Assembly: GCF_001695575.1 (NCBI RefSeq)
Contig: NZ_LUAX01000006.1
Span: 32,864 to 96,863, forward strand
Length of the DNA: 64,000 bases
Source: Vibrio europaeus
Lineage (GTDB): Bacteria > Pseudomonadota > Gammaproteobacteria > Enterobacterales > Vibrionaceae
Direction of reading: 5' to 3'
Shown: positions 29,108 through 38,391 of the stretch, one piece after another
Numbering within the stretch: the first letter of the stretch is position 1
How the letters are laid out: every line of letters begins with the position of its first letter
Made by a program: the position numbers and the translations under genes
Notes under the pieces: model-generated
What the model was told of the DNA's origin: nothing
Databases searched by the model: none
Seen by the model: only the letters and a program-made list of their open reading frames with translations

Positions 29108-30415
29108 ATGAAAGCAAAACTGGCGTTCTCAGATTTACTCAACCAACTGTCGGTGGCGATGTGCATCGTTCGTAAAGACTACACCATAGTGATGGCTAAC
29201 GCGTACTTCCAGTCACGGGCAGGCCTAGCCAAAGACGCGCTACTGGGGCAAAACGTCTTGTCGGTGTTCTCAGACGGCGCCGCGTTACTGAAACGTAAAA
29301 TCGACACGGCGTTTGTCATTGAATCGCCAAGCTTTTCGTCTTGGGAACAAGCCCCCCACGTTCTGCCGTTCCAGTCTTCTCGCCAAGTATCTGGACAAGA
29401 AGAGGAAATGTTCCAAGATCTGGAGTTTATCCCTATCCATGGCCAAGACGGAGCTCTGGACCACGTGTGCATCTGTGTCTACGATCTCACTGCTCAAGCC
29501 TGTCAACAAACCGAACTCAAGAGCCTGTCTCGCCGCCTGCATCGTGAACAAAAAGAACTCAAAGACGCGCTGACCCACCTTAAAAATGCCCAAAGCCAAC
29601 TGCTGCAGTCGGAGAAAATGGCGTCGATTGGTCAACTGTCGGCGGGCATCGCCCATGAAATCAACAACCCTCTCGGCTTTATTACCTCCAACATTCAGAC
29701 GTTGGACGACTACTTTCGCAAGATCTCTGACGTTGTGAGTGCACTGGAGAAAGCGATCGACGGGTCGGGTGACGCGTCGCTGGTCGAGCAAAAACGGCAG
29801 TTGATGGTACAGTCTCAACTGACGTATGTGCTGGAAGACGTCACCGATCTGATCGCCGAGTCACTGGAGGGCTCTTCTCGAGTGATGGCGATTGTGAAGA
29901 ACCTGAAAGAATTCTCCCACGCCGATGACTCTGAATGGCTCTATAGTGATCTCAGACAAGGATTAGACTCCACTCTGCGCATCATCAACAACGAAATCAA
30001 ATACACCGCCACCGTCGAGCGAGAATACGCTGACGACGTACCAAGTGTCTACTGCCAACCTATGCAACTTAACCAGGTGTTTCTCAATCTGTTGGTGAAC
30101 GCCAGCCACGCCATTCAAGAAAACGGCGTGATCCGAGTGCGGGTGCAACCACTCTCGAACGACCAGGTGCAAATTCAGATCGAAGACAACGGCGCTGGTA
30201 TCCCTAAAGAAAACCTGTCGGCGATCTTCGAGCCGTTTTTTACGACCAAACCCGTCGGTGATGGCACAGGGCTGGGTCTCTCTGTGTCGTATGGGATCGT
30301 CAATGCACACGGGGGAACCATCGAAGTGGATAGCGAAGTGGGTAAGGGGACCACCTTTACGCTGACTCTACCTGTGCACAAAACCACGGCGGACGCCGCC
30401 GATCCGATCAGTTAA
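29108..30415 (+). CDS. PAS-domain sensor histidine kinase (soluble)
   Basis: 435 residues without membrane helices. A PAS-like region occupies residues 8-130 (VRKDYTIVMANAYFQSRAGL), followed by a coiled coil (about 140-170). The H box MASIGQLSAGIAHEINNPLG has His at about 181. An HATPase domain (N box LLVNASHAIQE, G1 DNGAGIP, G2 GTGLGLS) ends the protein. The ligand is unknown. It is gene 4 of the operon and shares its H-box style with the other three kinases of the cassette. Confidence 0.88.
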   Translation: MKAKLAFSDLLNQLSVAMCIVRKDYTIVMANAYFQSRAGLAKDALLGQNVLSVFSDGAALLKRKIDTAFVIESPSFSSWEQAPHVLPFQSSRQVSGQEEEMFQDLEFIPIHGQDGALDHVCICVYDLTAQACQQTELKSLSRRLHREQKELKDALTHLKNAQSQLLQSEKMASIGQLSAGIAHEINNPLGFITSNIQTLDDYFRKISDVVSALEKAIDGSGDASLVEQKRQLMVQSQLTYVLEDVTDLIAESLEGSSRVMAIVKNLKEFSHADDSEWLYSDLRQGLDSTLRIINNEIKYTATVEREYADDVPSVYCQPMQLNQVFLNLLVNASHAIQENGVIRVRVQPLSNDQVQIQIEDNGAGIPKENLSAIFEPFFTTKPVGDGTGLGLSVSYGIVNAHGGTIEVDSEVGKGTTFTLTLPVHKTTADAADPIS

Positions 30416-30438
30416 CGCAGTCGACAGGATGGGTTGTC

Positions 30439-32064
30439 ATGGATTTTGCTGAGATTCTCATAGTGGATGATGAAATGAGCATCCGAAATGCGCTACGACG
30501 AGAGTTGCGCTTTAAAGTCGCCACCGTACACACTGCGGAAAACGCGGCCCAGGCGCTCGAGGTCCTCGACGCCCACCACATCGATTTAATCATCACCGAT
30601 TACCGTATGCCGAGGATGACCGGCACCGAACTGCTGCTGGAAGTTAAGCAACGACACCCAGAAGTCCCCGCGATCATGTTGTCAGGCCAGGCTGATCTGA
30701 GTGGGGTGACGGCGGCCATCAACGCTGGCGTACTCAATCAGTACGTGGATAAACCTTGGGACGCCAATAAACTGGCCTCAGCCATCGCCACCACGTTACA
30801 CGACCACGATCCCGTTCGAGACCGGCGAACTCAAATGGCGACTCGCCGAGAGCTTGACCGACGTTTGGCGTTGCTGCCTGAGCACACGGAGAATGGCCGG
30901 CCTTGGCTGCTGGTCATTGTCGACATTGCCGAGTTGGACGCCTACAACAACACGCACGGTAAAGCCTCTGGCAACACCCTGATCCAGCAGATGGCCATCG
31001 CGATCCAGCGTAGTACAGACCAGGTCTGGTATCGAGCTGATGACAAGTTTGTCACGCTCACCGAATACTCGGCCGAAGGCCATCAGACGATTGACACCCT
31101 CAGTCAGCGCATTAAGGCGATCTGTTCAGCGCACCCACAAGCGGTTGACATGCGCTGTTACGTTAGCGAGGCCAAACAATGGGATGGCTGGAATGAGCAA
31201 CAGATGTCGTCGAGTAAAACCAACGCTTTACCCATCAATGCTCACGTCTACTGGTTGGTGCAAGAGGGCAATCGGGCGATCGCAGAGGAGTACACCGAAT
31301 TAGGCACCCTAATCCAAGATCTGGAGCAGGGCAAAGTCGAGGCGTTTTTCCAACCCCAATTGGCACTCGAGACTGGAGATATTACTCACTGTGAAGCCTT
31401 GGTTCGGCGCCGATTGCCTGACAATTCCTATCAAAGCCCAGCGGATTTTTTGCATTTGATCCATCAGTATGACCTCGACGATTTGCTGACCGTCGTAATG
31501 CTGCGTCATGCCGTGGCCATGTTGAAACGCAAAGGCGCACCGGGGACGTTGACGGTGAGTGTTAATGTCACGGCCAAGCAACTGATCACAGGGTATGCCC
31601 AGCGCTTGCTGCGTGAGCTTGAGCCCCACCCTGCGGTGGTCCTTAGCGATATCGAACTCGAAGTCGTGGAAAGTGATCAGATCTTCGACTACCCGCGGGC
31701 CCTCACGCAGTTTCATCAGTTACATGATCTGGGGGTCACGATTGCCATGGACGATTTTGGTACCGGGTACTCAGGCTTTGAATCCCTGTGCGAACTGCCG
31801 TTCGATGTGGTAAAAATTGACGGCCGCTTCGTTCGTGCTCTGGGCAACAATTTATCCGATGAGGTCATTTTGTCCTCGATCACCAACAGTGCCAAGTCAC
31901 TCAAAATGGAGGTGGTCGCAGAATGGGTCGAGAAGCGCCGTCAGGCCGAGTACCTTAAGCGCAAAGGCTGCACTCGCATTCAAGGGTATCTGGTCAGCCC
32001 ACCACTGCCCCTAGACGAATTTTTGTGTTTTTTAGATAACCGTGTGACAGGAGCCGAATTATGA
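30439..32064 (+). CDS. Response regulator with degenerate GGDEF and EAL (c-di-GMP phosphodiesterase)
   Basis: 541 residues. The receiver (1-120; phospho-Asp in LIITDYRMPRMTG) is followed by a GGDEF-like segment (about 130-270) whose signature is replaced by YRADDKF, so no cyclase activity is expected. The EAL domain (about 295-535) has EALVRR, VNVTAKQ, ELEVVES, DDFGTGYSGFES, VVKID, AEWVE and QGYLVSPPL. The usual metal and catalytic residues are kept, so it should hydrolyse c-di-GMP. It is analogous to HnoB of the Shewanella H-NOX network. Confidence 0.88.
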   Translation: MDFAEILIVDDEMSIRNALRRELRFKVATVHTAENAAQALEVLDAHHIDLIITDYRMPRMTGTELLLEVKQRHPEVPAIMLSGQADLSGVTAAINAGVLNQYVDKPWDANKLASAIATTLHDHDPVRDRRTQMATRRELDRRLALLPEHTENGRPWLLVIVDIAELDAYNNTHGKASGNTLIQQMAIAIQRSTDQVWYRADDKFVTLTEYSAEGHQTIDTLSQRIKAICSAHPQAVDMRCYVSEAKQWDGWNEQQMSSSKTNALPINAHVYWLVQEGNRAIAEEYTELGTLIQDLEQGKVEAFFQPQLALETGDITHCEALVRRRLPDNSYQSPADFLHLIHQYDLDDLLTVVMLRHAVAMLKRKGAPGTLTVSVNVTAKQLITGYAQRLLRELEPHPAVVLSDIELEVVESDQIFDYPRALTQFHQLHDLGVTIAMDDFGTGYSGFESLCELPFDVVKIDGRFVRALGNNLSDEVILSSITNSAKSLKMEVVAEWVEKRRQAEYLKRKGCTRIQGYLVSPPLPLDEFLCFLDNRVTGAEL

Positions 32065-33362
32065 ATGATGCTGACGTCAGTGCCCCCTCAGAAAAGTTGC
32101 ACCTTTTGCTCTTGGACGACGAACCCGACATTCTCAAGTCCTTGACGCGTGTGTTGCGTTTTGATTATCAAGTGGTGTCGTTCAACAACGGTCATGACGC
32201 CTTGGCGCATCTGGAAGAGCATGACGTGTCGATCATCATCTCTGACATGCGCATGCCTGAGATGGACGGCGCGGAATTTCTCACTAAAGCCCGCGCGATC
32301 CGTCCTAACTCCATTCGGTTTCTCTTAACGGGGTACAGCGACATGGAGTCGACCATTCGAGCGGTCAATGAAGGGGGGATCCACACCTACATTGCCAAAC
32401 CTTGGGACAACGAAGGCTTGAAACTGACGCTGTCTAAAGCCTCTGAGCTGTTCGAATTGCGCCGTCAAAAGCAGGCGCTGACTGATGAACTGCAACAGAA
32501 GAACGCGCAACTGAATGACTGGAATGACGCCCTAGAAGACAAAGTCAAACAGCGCACCGCCGCATTGCAAGACTCCAATAAAAAGATGAGCGCGTTGCTG
32601 ACCAGTCGGACCCGAACGTTTAAAGACATCCTCGCCGCTCTGTCCGCCATTATTCAACACGCCACGGGCCAGCCACACCACCAAAGTGAGCGGGTCGCCG
32701 AATACACTAAGTTGGTCGCGGCACGTATGGCACTGCCCGAAATCCAGGTGACCCATTGTTACTTGAGTGCCCTGCTGCATGAAATTGGCCTGATAGGTGA
32801 CAGTCCCGCGCCCGAAGTACTGACGACCCAAAGAGAGGGGGCGCAGATCCGCCTGGCTCCTCCGGCAAACGCGGAAGTCGGCGCCACCATCATTGGTCAA
32901 ATTCAGCGCTTTAGCCCGTTGGTAGACATCATTCGTCATCAGGACGAAAACTTTGACGGGACTGGTCACCCTGATCATCTTGCCGGGGATGCTATCCCTG
33001 TCGGTGCCCGGATTTTACGCGTGATCAAAAATTACGATTTTTTTGTCTCGAGCCTGCACAACTCCGCCCGTCTCAAGCCGAGCAGTGCGAGGGCCTTTTT
33101 AGAGCAACAAGCGGGCACGCTGTACGATCCTGAGGTGGTTCGCCATTTCTTGGAAGTGCTCAAGACCGAAGTGGAAGACGCCGACGTCGACTTATGTGTC
33201 GGCCTTGATGAACTTAAAATTGGCGCTGTGCTTAAGCAGGACGTGTATCACCCGAACGGTCAGATGATGCTGTCTGCGGGCCAAGAGATCAACGAGGCGT
33301 TACTCAATAAACTAAAACAAATTGAAGCGTCCGTGGAAGTGCCTATTGCCGTGTACGTCTGA
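32061..33362 (+). CDS. Response regulator with degenerate HD-GYP domain
   Basis: 433 residues: receiver (about 10-130; LLLDDEPDI, SIIISDMRMPEMDG, YIAKPWD), coiled coil (130-185) and an HD-GYP-like domain. Key positions are changed: HD to HE in LLHEIGLIG, the HP..G His to Asn (NAEVG), HHE to HQDE, GYP to GHP, and the late Asp to Lys (VIKNYDFF). It is therefore probably inactive and regulatory, like HnoD of Shewanella, which modulates the EAL partner. Start overlaps the EAL gene (ATGA). Confidence 0.87.
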   Translation: MNDADVSAPSEKLHLLLLDDEPDILKSLTRVLRFDYQVVSFNNGHDALAHLEEHDVSIIISDMRMPEMDGAEFLTKARAIRPNSIRFLLTGYSDMESTIRAVNEGGIHTYIAKPWDNEGLKLTLSKASELFELRRQKQALTDELQQKNAQLNDWNDALEDKVKQRTAALQDSNKKMSALLTSRTRTFKDILAALSAIIQHATGQPHHQSERVAEYTKLVAARMALPEIQVTHCYLSALLHEIGLIGDSPAPEVLTTQREGAQIRLAPPANAEVGATIIGQIQRFSPLVDIIRHQDENFDGTGHPDHLAGDAIPVGARILRVIKNYDFFVSSLHNSARLKPSSARAFLEQQAGTLYDPEVVRHFLEVLKTEVEDADVDLCVGLDELKIGAVLKQDVYHPNGQMMLSAGQEINEALLNKLKQIEASVEVPIAVYV

Positions 33363-33384
33363 TCCGATAGAAAGAGAGGTAAAT

Positions 33385-33738
33385 ATGACAAAACCTACCT
33401 ACGGCTTTTCCCCAGATACCATTGCCGGGTTAGTGGGAGAGGAGGGCATTGAAGAATTGCTCACCGAGTATCAGGGGTTGGCCAATCAATATTTAGCAAT
33501 GCCCGCTCCAGCTATAGGGGAAGTGGTCAACGCCACGTTCTATCGCACGGTGCATTCACTGAAGGCGGCCAGCCAGTTTGTCGGTGCTGAGCGAGTGGCC
33601 GAAGAGGCGCTCGCCCTAGAAACGGCGTGTAAGGATGGCGCGGTGTGCAACGGGGCCATCACCACCATGGCGGCCGACCTTCAACTGCAATTAAAAGATA
33701 TTAATACGCAAATCACGCACTATCTGCAGTCTCGTTGA
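33385..33738 (+). CDS. HPt-domain phosphotransfer protein
   Basis: About 117 residues. The motif FYRTVHSLKAASQFVGAERVAEEALALE contains the phospho-His in HSLK (about residue 56) and the typical helical pattern of HPt domains. It is last in the seven-gene operon, 22 bp after the degenerate HD-GYP gene, with an AGAGAGGT site before ATG 33385; an upstream in-frame start at 33322 overlaps the previous gene and is rejected. Its 3' end overlaps the convergent kinase by 26 bp. No kinase here is a hybrid with its own receiver, so it may shuttle phosphate between stand-alone receivers. Confidence 0.82.
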   Translation: MTKPTYGFSPDTIAGLVGEEGIEELLTEYQGLANQYLAMPAPAIGEVVNATFYRTVHSLKAASQFVGAERVAEEALALETACKDGAVCNGAITTMAADLQLQLKDINTQITHYLQSR

Positions 33739-35368
33739 TCGCCTGATCTGAGAGTGAAAGGGGGAAGGCCAGCGTGACAACCACACCGCCGACATCGCGG
33801 TTTTGGACGCGCATCACCCCATCATGATGACGCACGATATTATACGCAAAGGTCAATCCCAGCCCCATTCCTTGGCCAACTGGCAAGGTGGTAAAGAAGG
33901 GGTCGTACACCCGCTTGAGATCCGCCGCTTCAATACCCACCCCGTTATCCACCACGTGGATCACCCAACGTTGGCCGTCTTGTTGGGCGGCGATGGAGAT
34001 CTGGCCTTCCTCTGGGTTAGGCTTGCGCTCGCACGCTTGAATGGCGTTCCTCAGCAGTTCAGTGAATAACTGTCGAAAGTCGTCTGGGTGCACGCGCCAT
34101 TGGGGTAAGTCAGTGAGCGACGCGCTGACAGTGATGCTCAATGGCTCCGGCGGCGCCAGCGTCTCCAGGCAGTGAGTCACTAACTGTTTGAGCAAAATGG
34201 GCTCTCGATTGCCTTTTTCTTGGTGAAGCTGGGTGGCGTAACGTTGCAACGCCGTGACGATCGCTCGGACCCGATCCACGCTCACCAGCGCATCGTTCAG
34301 GCTGTCACGAAAGTCTTCCTCTAGACACTCTACGTACTGGGCTTGTTTCCATTGATCTAGGTCCTGATTGGCTTGAGCATCGCTGCCATCGCGCAACGCT
34401 TCACTGCGCTCAATCCACGTTTGGTAAGTACCTAGGTAGGTCTGGCACATTTGAAGGTTACTGCTCACAGCCCCCATGGGGTTGTTGATTTCATGCGCCA
34501 CTCCAGCAGCCATGGTACCAATCGAAGCCAGTTTCTCCGACTCGACCAGCTTCTCTTGGGTATTTTTGAGTTGCTCGTTCGTGGCCGTCAACTGATGATT
34601 GGCCTCGGTCAGCGCTTGCGTGCGCCTTTGTACTCGGGTTTCTAATGTCGCGTTGGCTTCCGCCAACTCGTTATGATAGCGTTCAGCTTTGTCTTCGGAC
34701 ACTTTGATCTGGGCGACCATGTTACTGAAGGCGCGCGATACCGTGGCCAGCTCGTCTCGGCCGTCAGTTCGAACGTCGACATCCCGAGCACCCGCCGCGA
34801 TGTCGTCTGCGGCCCGCCGCAGTTCGCTCAATCGTTGAGTCAGATACGCTCCGAGTATATAGGAGAATAGCGCCACTAAGGTCATTTCGCCGACCACGAT
34901 AAGCGTGCTCCATTTCTTGGCCGAATCGATGGCAGCATTAAGGGCCGACATGTCAAAGCCAAGCCACACCGCGCCAAATTCGATTCCAGCTTCGGCGATC
35001 GGGCTTGAGACATCAAAAATACCATCCGTCACTTGATGCGAGCCCTTCTCCAAGCGTGAAGGATCGTGATCACTGGGTACCGAACCGACACTTGACAGTA
35101 CTTGCCCACCCTCACCGAACACCGCCACATAGACAATGTCTTCGTTGCGTAGCAACTCTTGGGTAAAGGACTCGACGGTCGCCAAATCGTAAGAGAGCAC
35201 CGCATTTTTGACCGTGGAGGCGAACAAGTCAGAGGTGGAAAAAGCGCGTTGATCCAAACCGTCAAAGTTGGTCGTGCGTAAGTAATTGAGCGTCAACGTC
35301 AATAGAATAGCCAACAGCACAGCTTCAATCAGGGCCACCCCGAGGATGGTTTTCAGTCTCAGTGACAT
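33713..35368 (-). CDS. Membrane sensor histidine kinase with HAMP domain
   Basis: 551 residues: membrane helix at about 8-30, periplasmic domain 31-155, second helix about 157-178, HAMP about 180-232, coiled coil 235-280, H box LASIGTMAAGVAHEINNPMG (His about 292) and an HATPase domain (LLRNAIQACE, DNGVGIE, GMGLGL). It is 9 bp downstream of a PhnD-like binding-protein gene on the same strand, so the binding protein probably presents its ligand to the periplasmic domain. Confidence 0.9.
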   Translation of the reverse strand: MSLRLKTILGVALIEAVLLAILLTLTLNYLRTTNFDGLDQRAFSTSDLFASTVKNAVLSYDLATVESFTQELLRNEDIVYVAVFGEGGQVLSSVGSVPSDHDPSRLEKGSHQVTDGIFDVSSPIAEAGIEFGAVWLGFDMSALNAAIDSAKKWSTLIVVGEMTLVALFSYILGAYLTQRLSELRRAADDIAAGARDVDVRTDGRDELATVSRAFSNMVAQIKVSEDKAERYHNELAEANATLETRVQRRTQALTEANHQLTATNEQLKNTQEKLVESEKLASIGTMAAGVAHEINNPMGAVSSNLQMCQTYLGTYQTWIERSEALRDGSDAQANQDLDQWKQAQYVECLEEDFRDSLNDALVSVDRVRAIVTALQRYATQLHQEKGNREPILLKQLVTHCLETLAPPEPLSITVSASLTDLPQWRVHPDDFRQLFTELLRNAIQACERKPNPEEGQISIAAQQDGQRWVIHVVDNGVGIEAADLKRVYDPFFTTLPVGQGMGLGLTFAYNIVRHHDGVMRVQNRDVGGVVVTLAFPLSLSDQAINETADSA

Positions 35369-35377
35369 GGTTCACAC

Positions 35378-36193
35378 CTAAGGCGTTAGATACTTGTCGA
35401 GCAAGGTGATATTTAGGGCACGGACATCGTCCCAGTCGCTGTCCCGTGCCGGCTCGATCCCCTTGAATTTGATCCGCCCTAACAGCGCTTGTCCTTCGCT
35501 GTCGTCATTCAGTGCCAACATCGCCTCGGCGATCTTCGCGCTTACGTCTGGCGGCAAAGCGGGATGGGTCGCAAATGCATGCGGTGTGTAGCCGGGGGTG
35601 CGCCACAACACTTTGAGCTGACTGCGTACCGCCGGATCGGTGTTGTTAAGGGTACGCTCTATTCCGCCCCCTGCTGGGAAGAAATCTTTGGCGACGTTGA
35701 TGTACACCGAATCGTGCGAAGAGACATATTGCGGCGTGAAGGTGATCCCCATCGCTTGCAACGACGACCGGGGGACGACACTCGCGGCAAAGGCTGCGGG
35801 CGAAGGAAAGACCAACGTCTCACCATCCAAATCCTTCAAGTCTTGGATGGGACTGTCGCTCTTGGTGATGACGATGCCACGGATCAGCTTGTCTTTTTGT
35901 TTGGCAAACGCTTCGTACCCCGGTTTTTGATGAAACACCGTATAGTGATAAGGGTTCATGTAGGCGATATCGTACTCGCCTTTGAGCACGCGCTGCTCAA
36001 ACTCTGGGATGTCCTTAGCGGTGCGAAAGACGATTTTGTAGCCGGTCTCTTCAGACAGGTGCTGCAAGATCGGCCCCCAGTTTTTGGCGAGGGTGATCGC
36101 CGATTGTTGTGGAACTATGCCGAACGTCAGGACGTTTTCCTGAGCCTGCAGTGGCAGCCCGACGATTAACGCAACCAATGCCAGTTTTTTCAT
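35378..36193 (-). CDS. PhnD-like periplasmic substrate-binding protein
   Basis: About 271 residues with a signal peptide (MKKLALVALIVGLPLQAQ). The body has the phosphate/phosphonate-binding pattern: FGIVPQQSA, WGPILQHLSEETGYKIVFRTA, GEYDIAYMNPYHYTVF, FPSPAAFAAS and SSHDSVYINVA. No ABC permease or ATPase lies nearby, while a membrane kinase follows by 9 bp, so it is likely a sensory binding protein and not a transporter subunit. ATG 36193 has an AAAGGGA site; the frame extends eight codons upstream. Confidence 0.88.
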   Translation of the reverse strand: MKKLALVALIVGLPLQAQENVLTFGIVPQQSAITLAKNWGPILQHLSEETGYKIVFRTAKDIPEFEQRVLKGEYDIAYMNPYHYTVFHQKPGYEAFAKQKDKLIRGIVITKSDSPIQDLKDLDGETLVFPSPAAFAASVVPRSSLQAMGITFTPQYVSSHDSVYINVAKDFFPAGGGIERTLNNTDPAVRSQLKVLWRTPGYTPHAFATHPALPPDVSAKIAEAMLALNDDSEGQALLGRIKFKGIEPARDSDWDDVRALNITLLDKYLTP

Positions 36194-36217
36194 GTTGTTA
36201 TCCCTTTCCATAGCCAA

Positions 36218-37171
36218 CTTACTTAAAGCGTAGACAAAAGGGGGAGAAATTCGAATTTTTTATGAGTTTTCATGGCGTTGACGAAACGTAATGTGACACC
36301 GTCGAGTGATTTCTCGCCCCCTAGCTTGGCGAGGGGGAACTCTGTTGATCGTCCAACACTTGGTCGCCATCGGGGGCGCAATCGACGTAACGTCAAAACT
36401 TGGGCATCTATTATGCATTTTTATAGTAAGGTGCTTAAAATCAGTATGTTAGTTCGATTTTCTTATCAGGGATAGTGTCATTGTGATGATACAATTGTTT
36501 CAATAATGAGAATGAAAAGAATTATTTGACAGAGTGCTCAACATGCACCACGTTTAAGGAAACACAAGAATTTTGGTCAGTTGGCATTCTTTTCCGGTTA
36601 GGTTTGGTCACAGCGGGAGTTTGAGAATGTTTCACGGTTTTGAACACGCACATCTTGTCCAGCGTTTCGCTGCACCTGCGAACTTGTCCCAGCATGAAAA
36701 TGCGTTAGTGGGTGGGGCGGGAACCTTTTCAGACTCACTTCCCATCGTTCTGACGTTTCGTCCCTTATGCTGCGGCCGGAACGATAGGCGAAGACCGTTT
36801 TGCGCCAAACCGGCCGGAAAACCCAATGACACCCCCGAACCGTTTCGAAAGAACACACATAATCACGGGGCAGGGGAAAGGAAGCGTATCAGCACGCGCC
36901 GGGGTGAAGCTGGGTTTGGACGATTTAAGATTTCTCGCACCAGAGAAACGACGTCAACAAGCTAGAAACTGTCTCCTAAGCTAAGACCAAATGGCCGCCT
37001 AGCGGCCATTTGCATGTGTGCCTAGTAGCCCAGCCCCACCCGCGCTGTTGTAACCAAAGTCCACCCTAAGGCAGACCGCAAGTGAGGGAGAGAGTCAGTA
37101 AACAACGAGGCCACTGATGGTAGATCCAGAGGTCACGACCCATCCACAGGGCATCTGCAACAAGCAGACAT
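36218..37171. other. Long gene-poor G+C-rich region in the cassette
   Basis: Nearly 950 bp. Frames at 36573-36965 (+) and 36598-36858 (-) lack ribosome sites and family resemblance. A hairpin aaatggccgc / gcggccattt lies at 36988-37012. The block 36540-36965 reminds me of dispersed non-coding sequence with spurious ORFs in other vibrios, but this is memory only. The promoter of the leftward PhnD-kinase operon must be at the left end. Confidence 0.4.
36986..37014. terminator. Strong hairpin in the gene-poor region
   Basis: The perfect stem aaatggccgc / gcggccattt has a 3-nt loop and only a short T stretch. It is terminator-like, but no gene is clearly attached. Confidence 0.45.
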
Positions 37172-37174
37172 GTG

Positions 37175-37642
37175 ATGATCCCCCAACCTCAAATCCTCCC
37201 TGGCAGTATTGTGCAAATTACCTTGAATAATGGGCGATTAGGCTTTGGCCTCGCGCTCAGATCCCCTCTGATGGCGTTTTCCAGAATGACGCTGACGGTC
37301 TGCCCTGAGCCCATTACCTCGGTGTTTGACTGGCCAACGTTTGTCCTCAGGATGAAACACTTTAAGGAGTGTCCGGTTAATTGGCAAGTGATCGGTCAGG
37401 TGATCGACCACCCTTGGATTGAGCGTTCGTTTGACTTCTACCGCTACGATCCGTTGACCCGAACGTTTGCCATCGTCAGTTGTGAGAGCCACCGTGAAGC
37501 CACCTATGAACAATGCCTGCCTCTCGAATCGACTCTGCTGTGGAGTGCATCGGAAGTCAATGATCGTTTGCTGGCATACAATGAAGGGCGCCCCTGCCAA
37601 TGGACCAAAGCCCGTTCAGCTACTCTGACGACGCGACGGTGA
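37175..37642 (+). CDS. Hypothetical protein, possible Imm26-like immunity protein
   Basis: About 155 residues. The N-terminal LPGSIVQITLNNGRLGFGLALRSPLM resembles the start of immunity protein 26-type domains (GDIVQIPLNDGRYGFGRV pattern), and FKECPVNWQVIGQ fits weakly. No toxin gene is adjacent, so this call is tentative. It precedes the acetyltransferase gene on the same strand. GTG 37172 and ATG 37175 are both possible starts; ribosome site is weak. Confidence 0.5.
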   Translation: MIPQPQILPGSIVQITLNNGRLGFGLALRSPLMAFSRMTLTVCPEPITSVFDWPTFVLRMKHFKECPVNWQVIGQVIDHPWIERSFDFYRYDPLTRTFAIVSCESHREATYEQCLPLESTLLWSASEVNDRLLAYNEGRPCQWTKARSATLTTRR

Positions 37643-37718
37643 TCGCGACCGGAAAGGGCGCCGTATGAAAATCACCCTTGGCCTTCAGGCAGAGGGGCGT
37701 CAACAAGGAGGGCGTACT

Positions 37719-38249
37719 ATGCACACCGACCGACTGATCATTCGATCTTGGCTCCCTAGCGACCGAGCGCCGCTCGCCCAGCTCAACCAACATCCTAAAA
37801 TGGTGGGTTGTTGCCCAGATCAGCAATCGCGTGATGCCAGTGACCGCTTCGCAGCGCAGTGCGAATCGCTCATTGAAGCGCGCGGCTGGGGGCTATGGGC
37901 GTTGGAGCTGAGAGCCACCCGCGCCTTCGTTGGCTTTGCGGGGTTGCAACTGGAGCTATCCCCTTTGGGCGAAGAGCAGGTGCTGTTTGATGCGCGTCTG
38001 TCCCCCACCTATTGGGGGGCTGGCTTGGCTCAAGAGGCCGCGACGTTCGCACTTCGTTATGCGTTCGGCTCTCTGTCGTTGGACGCGGTGTACGCCCTAA
38101 CGCCTGCCCCTCAGTCTCGCTCGTGCCTCTTTCTGTCCCGACTCGGCTTCGAAGGCGATAGCAGGCTGCCTCAGACGGCGAATGGGCAGTGGATATTGAA
38201 GGCCTCGAGCTGGTATTCCCGATCTAGCGCTGGTGAGAATGGACAGTAA
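37719..38249 (+). CDS. GNAT-family N-acetyltransferase (RimJ/RimL type)
   Basis: About 176 residues with the family layout: TDRLIIRSWLPSDRAPLAQLN (start), GLWALELRATRAFVGFAGLQLEL, DARLSPTYWGAGLAQEAATFALRYAF (acetyl-CoA loop, a G-x-G variant, about 105) and SCLFLSRLGFEGD. The substrate is unknown. ATG 37719 follows an AAGGAGG site; the longer frame from 37665 lacks one. Confidence 0.82.
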   Translation: MHTDRLIIRSWLPSDRAPLAQLNQHPKMVGCCPDQQSRDASDRFAAQCESLIEARGWGLWALELRATRAFVGFAGLQLELSPLGEEQVLFDARLSPTYWGAGLAQEAATFALRYAFGSLSLDAVYALTPAPQSRSCLFLSRLGFEGDSRLPQTANGQWILKASSWYSRSSAGENGQ

Positions 38250-38391
38250 GACATTGGGCACATTAGCGTAACAAAATGGACGATTTTTCCCCGATTTGTT
38301 AACCATTTGGTGCTATACCTAAAAGAAGCAGCGTGAGCTTCAAGGCGCTGGTGTTTGACCCCTCATCAGCCAAAAGAGAAGGAGAACCGGT

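Noticed and set aside
26985..33738. A chemotaxis operon, because of CheY and CheC
   Set aside because: No cheA, cheW, cheR or cheB genes; the operon has HDOD, EAL, HD-GYP and HPt proteins, so it is a c-di-GMP-type signalling operon.
36573..36965. Plus-strand 130-aa frame (and the opposite frame 36598-36858)
   Set aside because: TTG start without ribosome site, Arg/His-rich random look, open frames on both strands from high G+C.
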